Shown here: positions 1 through 8,328 of the stretch, in pieces | Layout: each line of letters starts with the position of its first letter | Position numbering within the stretch: the first letter of the stretch is position 1 | Assembly: GCA_018242205.1 (NCBI GenBank) | Contig: JAFECJ010000010.1 | Span: 61,100 to 125,099, forward strand | Direction: 5' to 3' | Source: Pseudomonadota bacterium | GTDB taxonomy: Bacteria; Pseudomonadota; Alphaproteobacteria; Rhizobiales; Xanthobacteraceae | DNA: 64,000 nt | Program-made: the position numbers and the translations under genes | Notes under the pieces: generated by a model | Database searches by the model: none | What the model saw: the letters and a program-made list of their open reading frames with translations, nothing else | Told to the model about the DNA's origin: nothing

Positions 1-494
1 TCGAGGCGATGCGGCCGTTCCTCGGCGGCGGCGAGATGATCCGCGAAGTGTTCGAGGACCGCGTCACCTATGGCGAGCCGCCGCACAAGTTCGAGGCCGG
101 CACGCCGGCCATCGTCCAGGCGATCGGGCTCGGGGCCGCGCTCGACTACATCCAGTCGGTCGGCAAGAGCCGCATCCGCGCGCACGAGACCGAGCTCGTC
201 AAATACGCCCACGAGAAGCTCGGCGCCATCAATTCGCTGCGCATCATCGGAACGGCCAAGGACAAGGGGCCGATCGTCTCCTTCGAGATGAAGGGCGCCC
301 ATGCCCACGACATCGCCACTGTGATCGACCGCGCGGGCGTCGCCGTGCGCGCCGGCACCCATTGCACTATGCCGCTCCTGGCGCGGTTCGGCGTCACGGC
401 CACCTGTCGCGCCTCGTTCGGCATGTACAACACCAAGGCCGAGGTTGACGCCCTGGCCACAGCCCTGATCAAGGCTCAGGAGTTTTTCGCGTGA
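1..494 (+). CDS. sufS: Cysteine desulfurase SufS, C-terminal part (gene enters from the left)
   Basis: This is the last ~164 residues of a class V PLP-dependent aminotransferase fold enzyme. SufS takes sulfur from L-cysteine as a persulfide and passes it to the SufBCD scaffold for Fe-S cluster assembly in the cytoplasm. The motif RAGTHCTMPLL carries the active-site cysteine and the downstream TCRASFGMYNT segment is typical of the group II (SufS) family. The start lies outside the window. Its stop overlaps the next gene (ATG at 491) by 4 bases, so the two are translationally coupled and belong to a suf operon. Confidence 0.93.
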   Translation, partial: EAMRPFLGGGEMIREVFEDRVTYGEPPHKFEAGTPAIVQAIGLGAALDYIQSVGKSRIRAHETELVKYAHEKLGAINSLRIIGTAKDKGPIVSFEMKGAHAHDIATVIDRAGVAVRAGTHCTMPLLARFGVTATCRASFGMYNTKAEVDALATALIKAQEFFA

Positions 495-925
495 CCGACA
501 ATCCCGCAGACGAGACCGTCCAGCAGGCTGCGGCCGGGACCGCCGTCGCCGAGAAGGCGCCGGAGATCAGCGATCCGAATGCCGCCGTGACCGGCGCGTC
601 GGCGCTGCCGCAGGAAGAGCTGAACCGGCTGACCGACGAGATCGTCGCCGGGCTCAAGACCGTCTACGACCCGGAAATCCCGGCCGACATTTACGAACTC
701 GGCCTGATCTACAAGATCGACATCGCCGACGACCGCACCGTGAAAGTTGATATGTCGTTGACCTCGCCGAACTGCCCGTCGGCGCAGGAACTGCCGATCA
801 TGGTCGAGAACGCCGTATCCGCCGTTCCTGGCGTCAAGGAAACCAAGGTCGCCGTGGTCTGGGATCCGCCGTGGGACCCGAGCCGCATGTCCGACGAGGC
901 GCGGCTCGTTCTCAATATGTGGTGA
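491..925 (+). CDS. sufT: SUF-associated DUF59/MIP18-family protein (SufT-like)
   Basis: A 144-residue protein with an acidic, low-complexity first ~40 residues and then a DUF59 (MIP18/PaaD-like) domain with the signature YDPEIPADIYELGLIY and the conserved TSPNCPSAQELP cysteine segment. DUF59 proteins sited between sufS and an A-type carrier act in Fe-S cluster maturation or delivery; the exact client is not known from sequence. The start overlaps the sufS stop by 4 bases. A related family is PaaD of phenylacetate catabolism, but the suf context argues against that here. Confidence 0.85.
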   Translation: MTDNPADETVQQAAAGTAVAEKAPEISDPNAAVTGASALPQEELNRLTDEIVAGLKTVYDPEIPADIYELGLIYKIDIADDRTVKVDMSLTSPNCPSAQELPIMVENAVSAVPGVKETKVAVVWDPPWDPSRMSDEARLVLNMW

Positions 926-977
926 GTACAAATTCCAGAATCGGTGCTTAGATAAGGGTCAACTGACGAGGACGATC

Positions 978-1370
978 ATGGCGACTGCCAATCCGAGACC
1001 CCGCCCCCAGGTGATGCGGCTGACCGAAGCCGCGGCGACGCGCATCAAGGCCGTCATGGCCAATGCGGACAAGCCGGTTGCCGGCTTGCGCGTCGGCGTC
1101 AAGAACGGCGGCTGCGCCGGCATGGAATACACCATGGAATATGCCGACGCGGTGAAGCCGAGCGACGAGGTGATCGAGGACAAGGGCGTCAGGATCCTGG
1201 TCGATCCCAAGGCGGTGCTGTTCCTGCTCGGCACCGAGATGGACTACAAGACCGAGAAGCTGTCGTCGCAGTTCGTGTTCAACAATCCGAACCAGACCTC
1301 GGCCTGCGGTTGCGGCGAGAGCGTTCAGCTCACGCCGGCGCAACTCAGCGACGAGAAGCCGGCGCACTAA
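978..1370 (+). CDS. sufA: A-type Fe-S cluster carrier (SufA/IscA family)
   Basis: A 130-residue HesB/IscA-fold protein that receives Fe-S clusters from the SUF scaffold and passes them to apo-enzymes. The three conserved ligand cysteines are visible: Cys46 in GGCAGMEY and Cys110/Cys112 in ACGCGES near the C-terminus. An AGGA-type ribosome site lies just before the ATG. It is the third gene of the suf operon tail, 52 bases after the sufT-like gene. SufA, ErpA and IscA are hard to tell apart by sequence; the suf neighbourhood favours SufA. Confidence 0.9.
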   Translation: MATANPRPRPQVMRLTEAAATRIKAVMANADKPVAGLRVGVKNGGCAGMEYTMEYADAVKPSDEVIEDKGVRILVDPKAVLFLLGTEMDYKTEKLSSQFVFNNPNQTSACGCGESVQLTPAQLSDEKPAH

Positions 1371-1384
1371 TCCGGAGCGCTGCG

Positions 1385-1852
1385 GTGGACCGCGACGACC
1401 TCGCCGAGTTCTTCTCGTCCTACGGCCCGGTCAGCGTCAAACGCATGTTTTCCGGCTTCGGCGTGTACGCCGATGATGTCTGCTTCGCCGTGTTCCTGCG
1501 CGGCGAACTGTTCCTCAAGGTCGACTCCGCATCGGTCGCGCGTTTCCAGGCCGAGGGCTCGACACCGTTCAGTTACAGCCAGACCCGAAGCGGCAAGGTC
1601 ATCCAGGTCAATTCGTGGTGGCGGCTGCCGGCGCGGCTTTATGACGAGCCCGACGAACTCGCGGAATGGACCCGCGCTGCGGTGTCGGTCGCGCATGCCG
1701 TAAAGGTCAAGAAGGGCAAACGGAGGCGGGCCGGGATGGCCAAAGCGTCGGCGGGAAAGGCGGCACCCGCCAAACCCGCCGCGCGCAAGACGAAGACCGC
1801 GGTGCCCATTCGCCGGACCGCGAAGAAAGCGGTCAACAGGAAGAAGCGCTAG
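1385..1852 (+). CDS. TfoX/Sxy N-terminal domain protein with Lys/Arg-rich tail
   Basis: A GTG start at 1385, with GGAG 8 bases upstream and directly after the sufA stop, gives 155 residues. Residues ~1-100 are a TfoX N-terminal domain (VKRMFSGFGVYADDVCFAVF, then a WWRLPARLYDEP segment). The last ~50 residues are a lysine/alanine-rich histone-H1-like tail, which suggests nucleic-acid binding. TfoX domains take part in competence regulation in Gammaproteobacteria; in Alphaproteobacteria stand-alone copies have no settled role, so I assign no function. Longer upstream starts would run inside sufA and are unlikely. Confidence 0.75.
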   Translation: MDRDDLAEFFSSYGPVSVKRMFSGFGVYADDVCFAVFLRGELFLKVDSASVARFQAEGSTPFSYSQTRSGKVIQVNSWWRLPARLYDEPDELAEWTRAAVSVAHAVKVKKGKRRRAGMAKASAGKAAPAKPAARKTKTAVPIRRTAKKAVNRKKR

Positions 1853-1924
1853 GCCCGTTCCCTGCGCCTTGACTCATCGCCGGCTTTCCGCGCGAATGAG
1901 ATCGGTGGTGGGGACGGACGGAAC

Positions 1925-3208
1925 ATGGCGTCGCGTGGAGTCGATAGGGCCGGCGCCCGGCTTCTGTGGCTGCTGATGACGATGGCGGTGGCGTTTGCCG
2001 GTTCTTCATACGCCGCGCCGAAGGGCGGCGGAGCAAAAAGCGCTGGTGCCGCACCCTGCCAAAACGGCAAGACCGCCGACATCAAAAAGGACGGCGAAGA
2101 CGACAGCGGCGATGACGACGACGAGGGCGTGCGCTTCGCCGTCGGCGACGGCTGTGGCAAGCTGACCGCCGGCGTCTCCTATACCTATCAGGCAACCAAG
2201 CAGATCGCCGGCGTGCCGCGCATCGTCAACCGCAACGGCACGGTGACGCAGAACACCATGTCGCAATCGGTGACCGCCAGCAGCGGGCTGGAATACAGCC
2301 GGCAGACCTCGCTTGGCGAGTTCAAGACCACCATCGGCGGGGAATGGTCGAAGTCGACCGACGACGGCACGACCAATGGCAGCGCCTATTTCACCGGCTG
2401 GAGCGTCGGACTGGGGGGCCTGACGGTCGGCTACACCGGCTCGCTGATGAGTTTCTGGGAAGGCAATTTTCTTACCAGCGCCAGTTCGCCCGGCCGGTCG
2501 GCGACCACCGTCGTTTACGAGCACGCGCTCGACGACGCCAACAAGATCGCGGTCGGCCTGGAATCGAATCTGCCGACCTCGCCGAACGCCGACACCAATA
2601 TTTGGGCGTTCGATTTCTCCAACCCGATCTATTCGCTGCGCTGGCGCCGCGAAACCGACGCCCTGACGACCCATGTATCTGGCGTGGTGCGTCGGGTCGA
2701 TTTCTCCAGGTCGCCGCTGCTGCCGCAGATTTCCAGTACCGACACCGATCGCATCGGCTGGGCGGGGTCCTTCGGCCTCAAGGTGCCGATCAAATTCATC
2801 ACCGACGGCGACGAAGCGAGTTTCCAAGCGACCTATGCGGTCGATGCCTCGTCCTATCTCGGCACCACCAACGATCTCGTGACCTATCAGAATGTCGTGC
2901 GATCGACCGGGCCGACCAAAGGCTGGAGCGCGGTTGCATCATATCATCACGAATGGTCGGACGAATTCGAATCCAATGTCTTTGCCAGTTTCGTCGCGGT
3001 GAAGGCGGATTTGCTGCTGGCCAAGCCGGAGAGCGCGACGTTCCGCAGCGCCGTCAATCTGTACTGGAAGCCGATCGACCACCTGAAGTTCGGCGTGGAG
3101 TTCGGCTATGTCGACATGACGATCGCGCCCAACGGCAATGCCGGCTATTTCACCGGCAATAGCGGCCGCGCCTATATCGGCACGTTGTCGGTCTCGGCAG
3201 AGCTTTAA
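1925..3208 (+). CDS. Secreted, probable outer-membrane beta-barrel protein, unknown function
   Basis: 427 residues. The N-terminus has a signal peptide: basic start, hydrophobic stretch LLWLLMTMAVAFAG, likely cleavage near SSYAA. Then comes a short acidic segment rich in Asp (about residues 58-70), after which alternating hydrophobic/polar strands with many Thr/Ser/Tyr residues continue to the end, as in transmembrane beta-barrels. The protein ends in SVSAEL, without the classical terminal Phe/Trp. I recognise no named family. It stands alone, followed by a convergent diguanylate cyclase gene. Confidence 0.65.
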   Translation: MASRGVDRAGARLLWLLMTMAVAFAGSSYAAPKGGGAKSAGAAPCQNGKTADIKKDGEDDSGDDDDEGVRFAVGDGCGKLTAGVSYTYQATKQIAGVPRIVNRNGTVTQNTMSQSVTASSGLEYSRQTSLGEFKTTIGGEWSKSTDDGTTNGSAYFTGWSVGLGGLTVGYTGSLMSFWEGNFLTSASSPGRSATTVVYEHALDDANKIAVGLESNLPTSPNADTNIWAFDFSNPIYSLRWRRETDALTTHVSGVVRRVDFSRSPLLPQISSTDTDRIGWAGSFGLKVPIKFITDGDEASFQATYAVDASSYLGTTNDLVTYQNVVRSTGPTKGWSAVASYHHEWSDEFESNVFASFVAVKADLLLAKPESATFRSAVNLYWKPIDHLKFGVEFGYVDMTIAPNGNAGYFTGNSGRAYIGTLSVSAEL

Positions 3209-3229
3209 AGAGAACGGGACGTCGTCCCG

Positions 3230-4294
3230 TCAGGCGACCTGCATGGCGTCGTCCGGCGTGACTTCCGGATCGGCTTCGCAGATCACGCGGTTGCGGCCGT
3301 TGCGCTTGGCCGCATAGAGGCAGGCGTCGGCGCGGTCGATCAGCGCGGCCGCGGTATCGTCCTGCTGCAAGGCGGCGACGCCGATGGAGATCGTAACGCG
3401 GCCGAGATGCTCGCCGGTCGAACGCTTCATCAGTTCCTTGGTCATAACGGCGCGGCGGATGTGATCGGCGACGGTGATTGCCGAACGCAAGGCCGTGTTC
3501 GGCAGGATGACTGCGAATTCCTCGCCGCCGTAACGCGCCGCGGTGTCCTGGCCCTTGACGTTCTGCTTCACCGACATGGCGACGAGGCGCAGCACCTGGT
3601 CGCCGGTGAGGTGGCCGAACGTATCATTGAACTTCTTGAAGTGATCGATGTCGGTCAGCATCAGCGCCAACGGCTCTTTGTTCTCGCGCGCGAAAGCGAT
3701 CGCTTCGTCGAGCGTGCTGTCGAAGAACTTACGATTGGCGAGCTGCGTCAGCGGGTCGGTCAGGCTCTCGGTGCGGACCGCCTCGAGATTGACCTGAAGC
3801 TCGTTGATTTCCTGCTTGGAGGCGCTGAGGCGCTCTTCCAACTGCTGGTTCGACTCTTCCATTTCCTTGACGGTCGCCACCAGGCCTTCGACGATGGCGC
3901 GCAGACCCTCGCGGTCGGAGGCGCCGATCTTCTCGCTCATGCCGGCGAGGCTTTCGGTGTAGCTCGAGGCGTTGCCGGCGGCGGCGTCGATCATCGCCAT
4001 CACCTGCTCGATCTCGCCCATGACCTTCGAGCCGACCGTATCGATGCGGTCGCTCAGACGGTTCGGCGCCAGATAGGTCTCGTAAATGCTGTCGAGATCG
4101 GCGTCGGTGAGCGTGCCGTTCTGGGTCAGCGTTTCGTTGATCTTCTGATTGAGGGAGGGGTGGTATCCGGTCGCGTAGGAATACCAAATCTCGTAATTGC
4201 GCGGCGTCGCGGCGTGACGCAGCGCCTTGATCTGCCCAAGCGCGATATCGCAGAACGCCATCGTGCGTTCATGTTCGTCGCTTTCGCCGCTCAT
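3230..4294 (-). CDS. GGDEF-domain diguanylate cyclase
   Basis: 354 residues. The C-terminal ~165 residues form a GGDEF domain with an intact active site (RYGGEEFAVILP) that makes cyclic di-GMP from two GTP. The N-terminal ~180 residues hold no transmembrane segment; they start with a helical region (NYEIWYSYATGYHPSLN) known from alphaproteobacterial GGDEF proteins and lead into a predicted coiled coil of roughly 40 residues (EESNQQLEERLSASKQEINE). The inhibitory I-site normally reads RxxD five residues before the active site; here it is KGQD, so product inhibition may be weakened. Cytoplasmic and monocistronic. Confidence 0.92.
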   Translation of the reverse strand: MSGESDEHERTMAFCDIALGQIKALRHAATPRNYEIWYSYATGYHPSLNQKINETLTQNGTLTDADLDSIYETYLAPNRLSDRIDTVGSKVMGEIEQVMAMIDAAAGNASSYTESLAGMSEKIGASDREGLRAIVEGLVATVKEMEESNQQLEERLSASKQEINELQVNLEAVRTESLTDPLTQLANRKFFDSTLDEAIAFARENKEPLALMLTDIDHFKKFNDTFGHLTGDQVLRLVAMSVKQNVKGQDTAARYGGEEFAVILPNTALRSAITVADHIRRAVMTKELMKRSTGEHLGRVTISIGVAALQQDDTAAALIDRADACLYAAKRNGRNRVICEADPEVTPDDAMQVA

Positions 4295-4465
4295 CCGAAA
4301 AACCCCCTTGAGGCGTTTTGCCCGTGGGTCTCCAGTCGCGCGCCAATATGGCCGCGTTTCGTCCCCGGCCGGAACGGTATTCCAGGTATATGAATGGTGG
4401 GTAAATAGGGAACCGGTTGCAGGCGGCGAAATGCCACCTACGCGCGTTGCGCTACGATACTACCA

Positions 4466-5875
4466 TTAAGCCTTGATATTTACCGGCCGCAGCAGGAAGG
4501 CGGGCAGGTGACTGGCATCCGGCTCGACATGATCGCGCTGGGGACGCTCACGATAAGGTTGTGGTTCGCGGGGGCGCACGGGCGCCGGTTTCTCGGTGCG
4601 CGGCGCTGCTGCCTCCTCGCGGCGCGGCTGCGGGTCGCGCGGCGGCCGGGCCTCCGGTGAACGATTGCCGCGGGGCTGACGGCTTCGACCGCCGCGGCCG
4701 CGTTCACCGTGGCCGTGACGGTTCGGACGTTCGCCCGGCTCGGCAGCGGCGACCGGCTCGCCCATCCACGGGATGGACGTGCCCATCAGCTTCTCGATGG
4801 CGGCGACCGACTTGGTGTCGAACGGCGCCACCAGCGAAATGGCGGTGCCGGTCAGGCCGGCGCGGCCGGTGCGGCCGATGCGGTGAACGTAGTCGTCCGG
4901 GTGGTGCGGTACGTCGAAGTTGAAGACGTGGCTCACCGCCGGAATGTCGAGACCGCGCGCGGCGACGTCGGAGGCGATCAGCAGCTTGGCATCGCCCTTG
5001 CGGAAGGCGTCGAGCGCTGCCATGCGGGCCGACTGGTCGAGATCGCCGTGCAGCGCCACGGCGTTGTAGCCGTGCTTGACCAGTGATTTGTGCAGCGCCG
5101 CAACTTCGAGCTTGCGGTTGCAGAAGATGATCGCGTTCTTGAAATTCTCGGCGCCGTCGATGAGATGGCGCAAGGTGGCGCGCTTCTCGTAATCCTCGCG
5201 GCCGGTCGCGACCTGAAGCTGGGTGATGGTGGTGGCGGCGGTCGCCGGCTTGGCGACTTCGACGCGCACTGGATTGTGCAGAAATGTATCGGCGATGCGC
5301 TGGATTTCGGCCGGCATCGTCGCCGTGAAGAACAAGGTCTGGCGCGTGAACGGCACCAATTTGCCGATACGCTCGATGTCTGGGATGAAGCCCATGTCGA
5401 GCATGCGGTCGGCTTCGTCGATGATCAGCAATTCGCATCCCGACAGCAGCAGACGGCCGCGTTCGAAATGATCGAGCAGGCGGCCCGGCGTCGCGATCAG
5501 CACGTCGACGCCGCGGATCAGCTTGGCGTCCTGGTCGTCGAACGAAACGCCGCCGATCAGCAGAGCGACGTTGAGCTTGTTGTTCTTGCCGTATTTCTCG
5601 AAATTCTCGGCGACCTGGGCGGCCAGTTCGCGGGTCGGCTCGAGGATCAGCGTGCGCGGCATGCGGGCTCGCGCGCGGCCTTTCTCGAGCATGGTAATCA
5701 TCGGCAGGACGAAGGCGGCGGTCTTGCCGGTGCCGGTCTGCGCGATGCCGAGAACGTCGCGGCGCGCCAACACGTGCGGGATGGCTTGTGATTGGATGGG
5801 GGTGGGGGTCTTGTAACCAGCCGCGTCTATCGCGCCCAGAACCTTGTCGGATAAACCGAGATCAGAAAAGCTCAT
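4466..5875 (-). CDS. rhlE: DEAD-box ATP-dependent RNA helicase, RhlE type
   Basis: 469 residues. All core motifs are visible in order: Q motif (TPIQSQAIP), motif I AQTGTGKT, Ia PTREL, II DEAD, III as TAT instead of SAT, V RGLDIP and VI HRIGRTGRAG. After residue ~375 follows a disordered Arg/Pro-rich tail with RGRGG-like segments, typical for RNA-binding extensions of RhlE/RhlB-type helicases that act in ribosome assembly or RNA decay. Transcribed away from the hydrolase gene at 6093. The assignment as RhlE rather than another DEAD-box paralogue rests on overall similarity. Confidence 0.9.
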   Translation of the reverse strand: MSFSDLGLSDKVLGAIDAAGYKTPTPIQSQAIPHVLARRDVLGIAQTGTGKTAAFVLPMITMLEKGRARARMPRTLILEPTRELAAQVAENFEKYGKNNKLNVALLIGGVSFDDQDAKLIRGVDVLIATPGRLLDHFERGRLLLSGCELLIIDEADRMLDMGFIPDIERIGKLVPFTRQTLFFTATMPAEIQRIADTFLHNPVRVEVAKPATAATTITQLQVATGREDYEKRATLRHLIDGAENFKNAIIFCNRKLEVAALHKSLVKHGYNAVALHGDLDQSARMAALDAFRKGDAKLLIASDVAARGLDIPAVSHVFNFDVPHHPDDYVHRIGRTGRAGLTGTAISLVAPFDTKSVAAIEKLMGTSIPWMGEPVAAAEPGERPNRHGHGERGRGGRSRQPRGNRSPEARPPRDPQPRREEAAAPRTEKPAPVRPREPQPYRERPQRDHVEPDASHLPAFLLRPVNIKA

Positions 5876-6092
5876 GAAACCTCAAACGGCGACTGATCGC
5901 CAAGCGCCGCGCCGGACGTAAAACCAGTTGTCAAAACCGGGTACAATGCGCGGGAGCACGGTCGAATCTGATTTTGGCTCGCACCGGCTGCCCGGAACAT
6001 AGGGTGGACGTGGACAAAGTCAATCCTTCCGCAGCGCAGTATGGCTAATTTTGGCCGATTTTTCGGGCTTTTTGCCCTCTGGAGGCTCTGAA

Positions 6093-6794
6093 ATGGCGAC
6101 TTCGCTCCCGCTCGTGCTGGTCCCGGGGCTGCTGTGCAGTGCACGGCTCTTTACCCCGCAGGTCGAGGCGCTATGGCCCGAGGGCCCCGTGATGGTCGCC
6201 GACCACCGCCGCGATGCCGACATGGCGGCGATCGCCGCGCGCATCCTGGCGAACGCCCCGCCGAAATTCGCGCTCGCAGGCCTGTCGATGGGCGGCTACA
6301 TCGCCTTCGCCATGCTGCGCCTGGCGCCGGAGCGCATCGGCAAACTGGTGCTGCTCGACACCTCCGCCCGCGCCGACAGCGATGAGCAGAAGGCGAACCG
6401 CGAGAAGTTCATTGCCATGGCCCAGGGCGGCAAGCTCATGGACATCGTCGATATGTTGACGCCGAAGTTCCTGCACCGGAACCATGCGAGCGACGAGCGG
6501 CTGAAAGGCGTCGTGCGGGCGATGGCGCGTGACACCGGCGTCGACGCCTTCGTCAGCCAGGAGCGGGCGATCATGGGGCGGCCGGATTCCCGCCCGTTGC
6601 TCGCTTCGATCAAATGTCCGACCTTGGTAATCGTCGGCGACGGCGACGAACTGACGCCGCCGGATCTGGCGAAGGAGATCGCCGGCGGCATTCCCGGTGC
6701 CAAGCTCGCCATCATTCCGGAATGCGGGCATCTGTCGACCATTGAAAAGTCGGAGGCTGTCAATGCCGCGATGGCTGAATTTCTCAAGCCCTGA
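6093..6794 (+). CDS. Alpha/beta-fold hydrolase
   Basis: 233 residues from the ATG at 6093, chosen because a perfect GGAGG lies 7 bases before it. The fold is seen in the oxyanion segment LVLVPGLLCSARLF, the nucleophile elbow AGLSMGGYIAF (Ser), the acid in VGDGDELTPP and the final His in PECGHLST. The substrate cannot be told; similar proteins are annotated as esterases or as MenH/BioH-like hydrolases. The gene overlaps the following methyltransferase-like gene by 32 bases, so the two are probably co-translated. Confidence 0.85.
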   Translation: MATSLPLVLVPGLLCSARLFTPQVEALWPEGPVMVADHRRDADMAAIAARILANAPPKFALAGLSMGGYIAFAMLRLAPERIGKLVLLDTSARADSDEQKANREKFIAMAQGGKLMDIVDMLTPKFLHRNHASDERLKGVVRAMARDTGVDAFVSQERAIMGRPDSRPLLASIKCPTLVIVGDGDELTPPDLAKEIAGGIPGAKLAIIPECGHLSTIEKSEAVNAAMAEFLKP

Positions 6795-7287
6795 CGATCC
6801 TGCGACCGCCGACCAGGCCGGCGTCATCGCGCCGCCGCCGCTGATCGCCCTGACGGTGATCGTCCTCGGCCTGCTGCTCGACTGGCGGCTGCCGGCCTAT
6901 GTGCTGACGGTGCTGCTGTCGCTGCCGGTGCGCATCGCACTGGCGATCGTTTTGATCGGCACCGGCGGTTATCTCGGCCTCACGGCGATCATGGCGTTCC
7001 GCACCGCCGGCACCCATATCGAGCCATGGAAGCCGGCGACGGCGCTGGTCGGCGGCGGCATCTACGCGCATCTGCGCAATCCGATGTATGTCGGGCTGGC
7101 TCTGATGCTGACCGGGCTCTCGTTTCTTGTGGCGTCGGACTGGATGCTGGTGCTGACCATCGTCCTGTTCGCGCCGGCCATCCACTTTGGCGTGGTCCGG
7201 CGCGAGGAGCGCTATCTCACAGCGAAGTTCGGTGCGCCTTATGTGAGCTATCTGCAAACGGTGCCGCGTTACGGCGTGCCGATCTGA
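6763..7287 (+). CDS. Isoprenylcysteine carboxyl methyltransferase-like membrane protein
   Basis: 174 residues from the ATG at 6763, which has CGGAGG 6 bases upstream and lies inside the end of the hydrolase gene. Four to five hydrophobic segments are visible, followed by the signature of the ICMT/phospholipid methyltransferase family: GGGIYAHLRNPMYVGL, then EERYLTAKFGAPYVSYLQTVPRY. In bacteria these inner-membrane enzymes probably use S-adenosylmethionine to methylate lipid or small substrates; the substrate is not known. Confidence 0.85.
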   Translation: MPRWLNFSSPDDPATADQAGVIAPPPLIALTVIVLGLLLDWRLPAYVLTVLLSLPVRIALAIVLIGTGGYLGLTAIMAFRTAGTHIEPWKPATALVGGGIYAHLRNPMYVGLALMLTGLSFLVASDWMLVLTIVLFAPAIHFGVVRREERYLTAKFGAPYVSYLQTVPRYGVPI

Positions 7288-7393
7288 GCGCGGCGCGCCC
7301 TCGCACAAAAAACTGCGACTTTGACCTATCGCAGATTGTCGCCGCCCGGCCCGTTGCTATGCTGCCCAAGGGCAGGGGATCGGGAGTCGCGGC

Positions 7394-7906
7394 TTGTTGT
7401 TGAAGCGCTTTGCGGTGTGGGCGTGTATCGCCGCGCTGTCTGTGATGCCGGCGATCGCCGCCACCGAGCCCACGGCCGACAACGCCGAGTTGGCGCGGCC
7501 TTCCTTCAATGCCGAACCGGTGTTCCGCGATCTCAATTTGCTCGGCAACTGGGCGCGTGATTGCGCCGCGCCGGCGAGCCCGCAAAATCCGCATGTCGCC
7601 ACCACCGCGCCGGGCGACGGCCGCGTCGTCGAGGTCCACGATGTGGGCCCCGAATACGCCAGCAACCTTTATCATTTCATCGCCGCGCGCCGTCTCGACA
7701 AGGACAGTATTGAGGCACAGGCGCTGTTCCGCCCGGGCCTGGAAGGCGAGGAGCCGCAGACCTTGGTGATGCGGATCGGCAAGGACGCGCGCGGCACCGA
7801 CACGCGGCGCACGATCTATAACCGCGGCGACGACGGCGTACGCGTGCGTAACGGCGTCGCGCTGAGGAGTGGGTTGAAGACGCCGGTGTTGAGGAGGTGT
7901 GGGTAG
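7394..7906 (+). CDS. Small secreted protein of unknown function
   Basis: About 170 residues with a clear signal peptide (basic LLKRF, hydrophobic VWACIAALSVMPAIA, cleavage near AAT). The mature part contains a short NLLGNWARDCAAPAS segment with one cysteine and another Cys at the very C-terminus (LRRCG), which could form a disulfide. Start codon is uncertain: two adjacent TTG codons (7394, 7397) fit the signal peptide and no ATG is available upstream in frame. I recognise no family beyond a general resemblance to alphaproteobacterial hypothetical periplasmic proteins. Confidence 0.55.
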   Translation: MLLKRFAVWACIAALSVMPAIAATEPTADNAELARPSFNAEPVFRDLNLLGNWARDCAAPASPQNPHVATTAPGDGRVVEVHDVGPEYASNLYHFIAARRLDKDSIEAQALFRPGLEGEEPQTLVMRIGKDARGTDTRRTIYNRGDDGVRVRNGVALRSGLKTPVLRRCG

Positions 7907-8005
7907 GGGCGTTTAGACGCAATTCACCGTGTTTGATAGTGTCGATATTTTCATGCGAAAACCTGCAATGATCCATTGGCCGCAAATGGAAATTGACGGG
8001 TCAGT

Positions 8006-8203
8006 ATGGGTAGACGAAGCGGTGTCATCGAGCACGAAAGAGAGTTGGCGAAGCTCAGTTTGAAAGAGCTCGACGCCGAAATTGCTCGTTGTCGTATGCG
8101 ATTGAGCATTGCGGTGAACGAGAGGCAGCGTAAGTCGTTCGCAAGTCGCATTCGCTGGCTTGAGCGATTTCGTGAAAAAGCGCGAGAAAATCGCGCCACG
8201 TAA
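8006..8203 (+). CDS. Small helical protein, unknown function
   Basis: 65 residues, very rich in Arg, Glu and Leu (SLKELDAEIARCRMRL, SRIRWLERFREKAREN), predicted to form two amphipathic helices or a short coiled coil. The codon use is more AT-rich than in the flanking genes. A GTCAGT sequence rather than a clear Shine-Dalgarno site precedes the ATG. No known domain. It is flanked downstream by a palindromic repeat element. It may be a real small gene or a remnant. Confidence 0.45.
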   Translation: MGRRSGVIEHERELAKLSLKELDAEIARCRMRLSIAVNERQRKSFASRIRWLERFREKARENRAT

Positions 8204-8212
8204 TCCTGGCCT

Positions 8213-8326
8213 ATTCCGCCCTCATGGTGAGGAGCGCGCCTAAGGCGCGCGTCTCGAACCATGGGGCGGCCTCGATCCTTCGAGACGCGTTGCTGCGCAA
8301 CGCTCCTCAGGATGAGGCCGGTCGGG
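8213..8326. repeat. Palindromic intergenic repeat, CTCATGGTGAGGAGCGC family
   Basis: The spacer between the small gene and parE is a long imperfect dyad: the left half (CTCATGGTGAGGAGCG, then GCGCGTCTCGAACCATG) is mirrored by the right half (CCTTCGAGACGCGTTGC, then GCTCCTCAGGATGAGG). I know this sequence as a very abundant spacer repeat in Bradyrhizobium-like genomes. It can fold into a long hairpin in RNA and may act at the 3' ends of both neighbours. Confidence 0.75.
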
Positions 8327-8328
8327 CG

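Noticed and set aside
8213..8326. CRISPR-like repeat or phage attachment site before parE
   Set aside because: Only one dyad without spacers; it matches a known dispersed spacer repeat.
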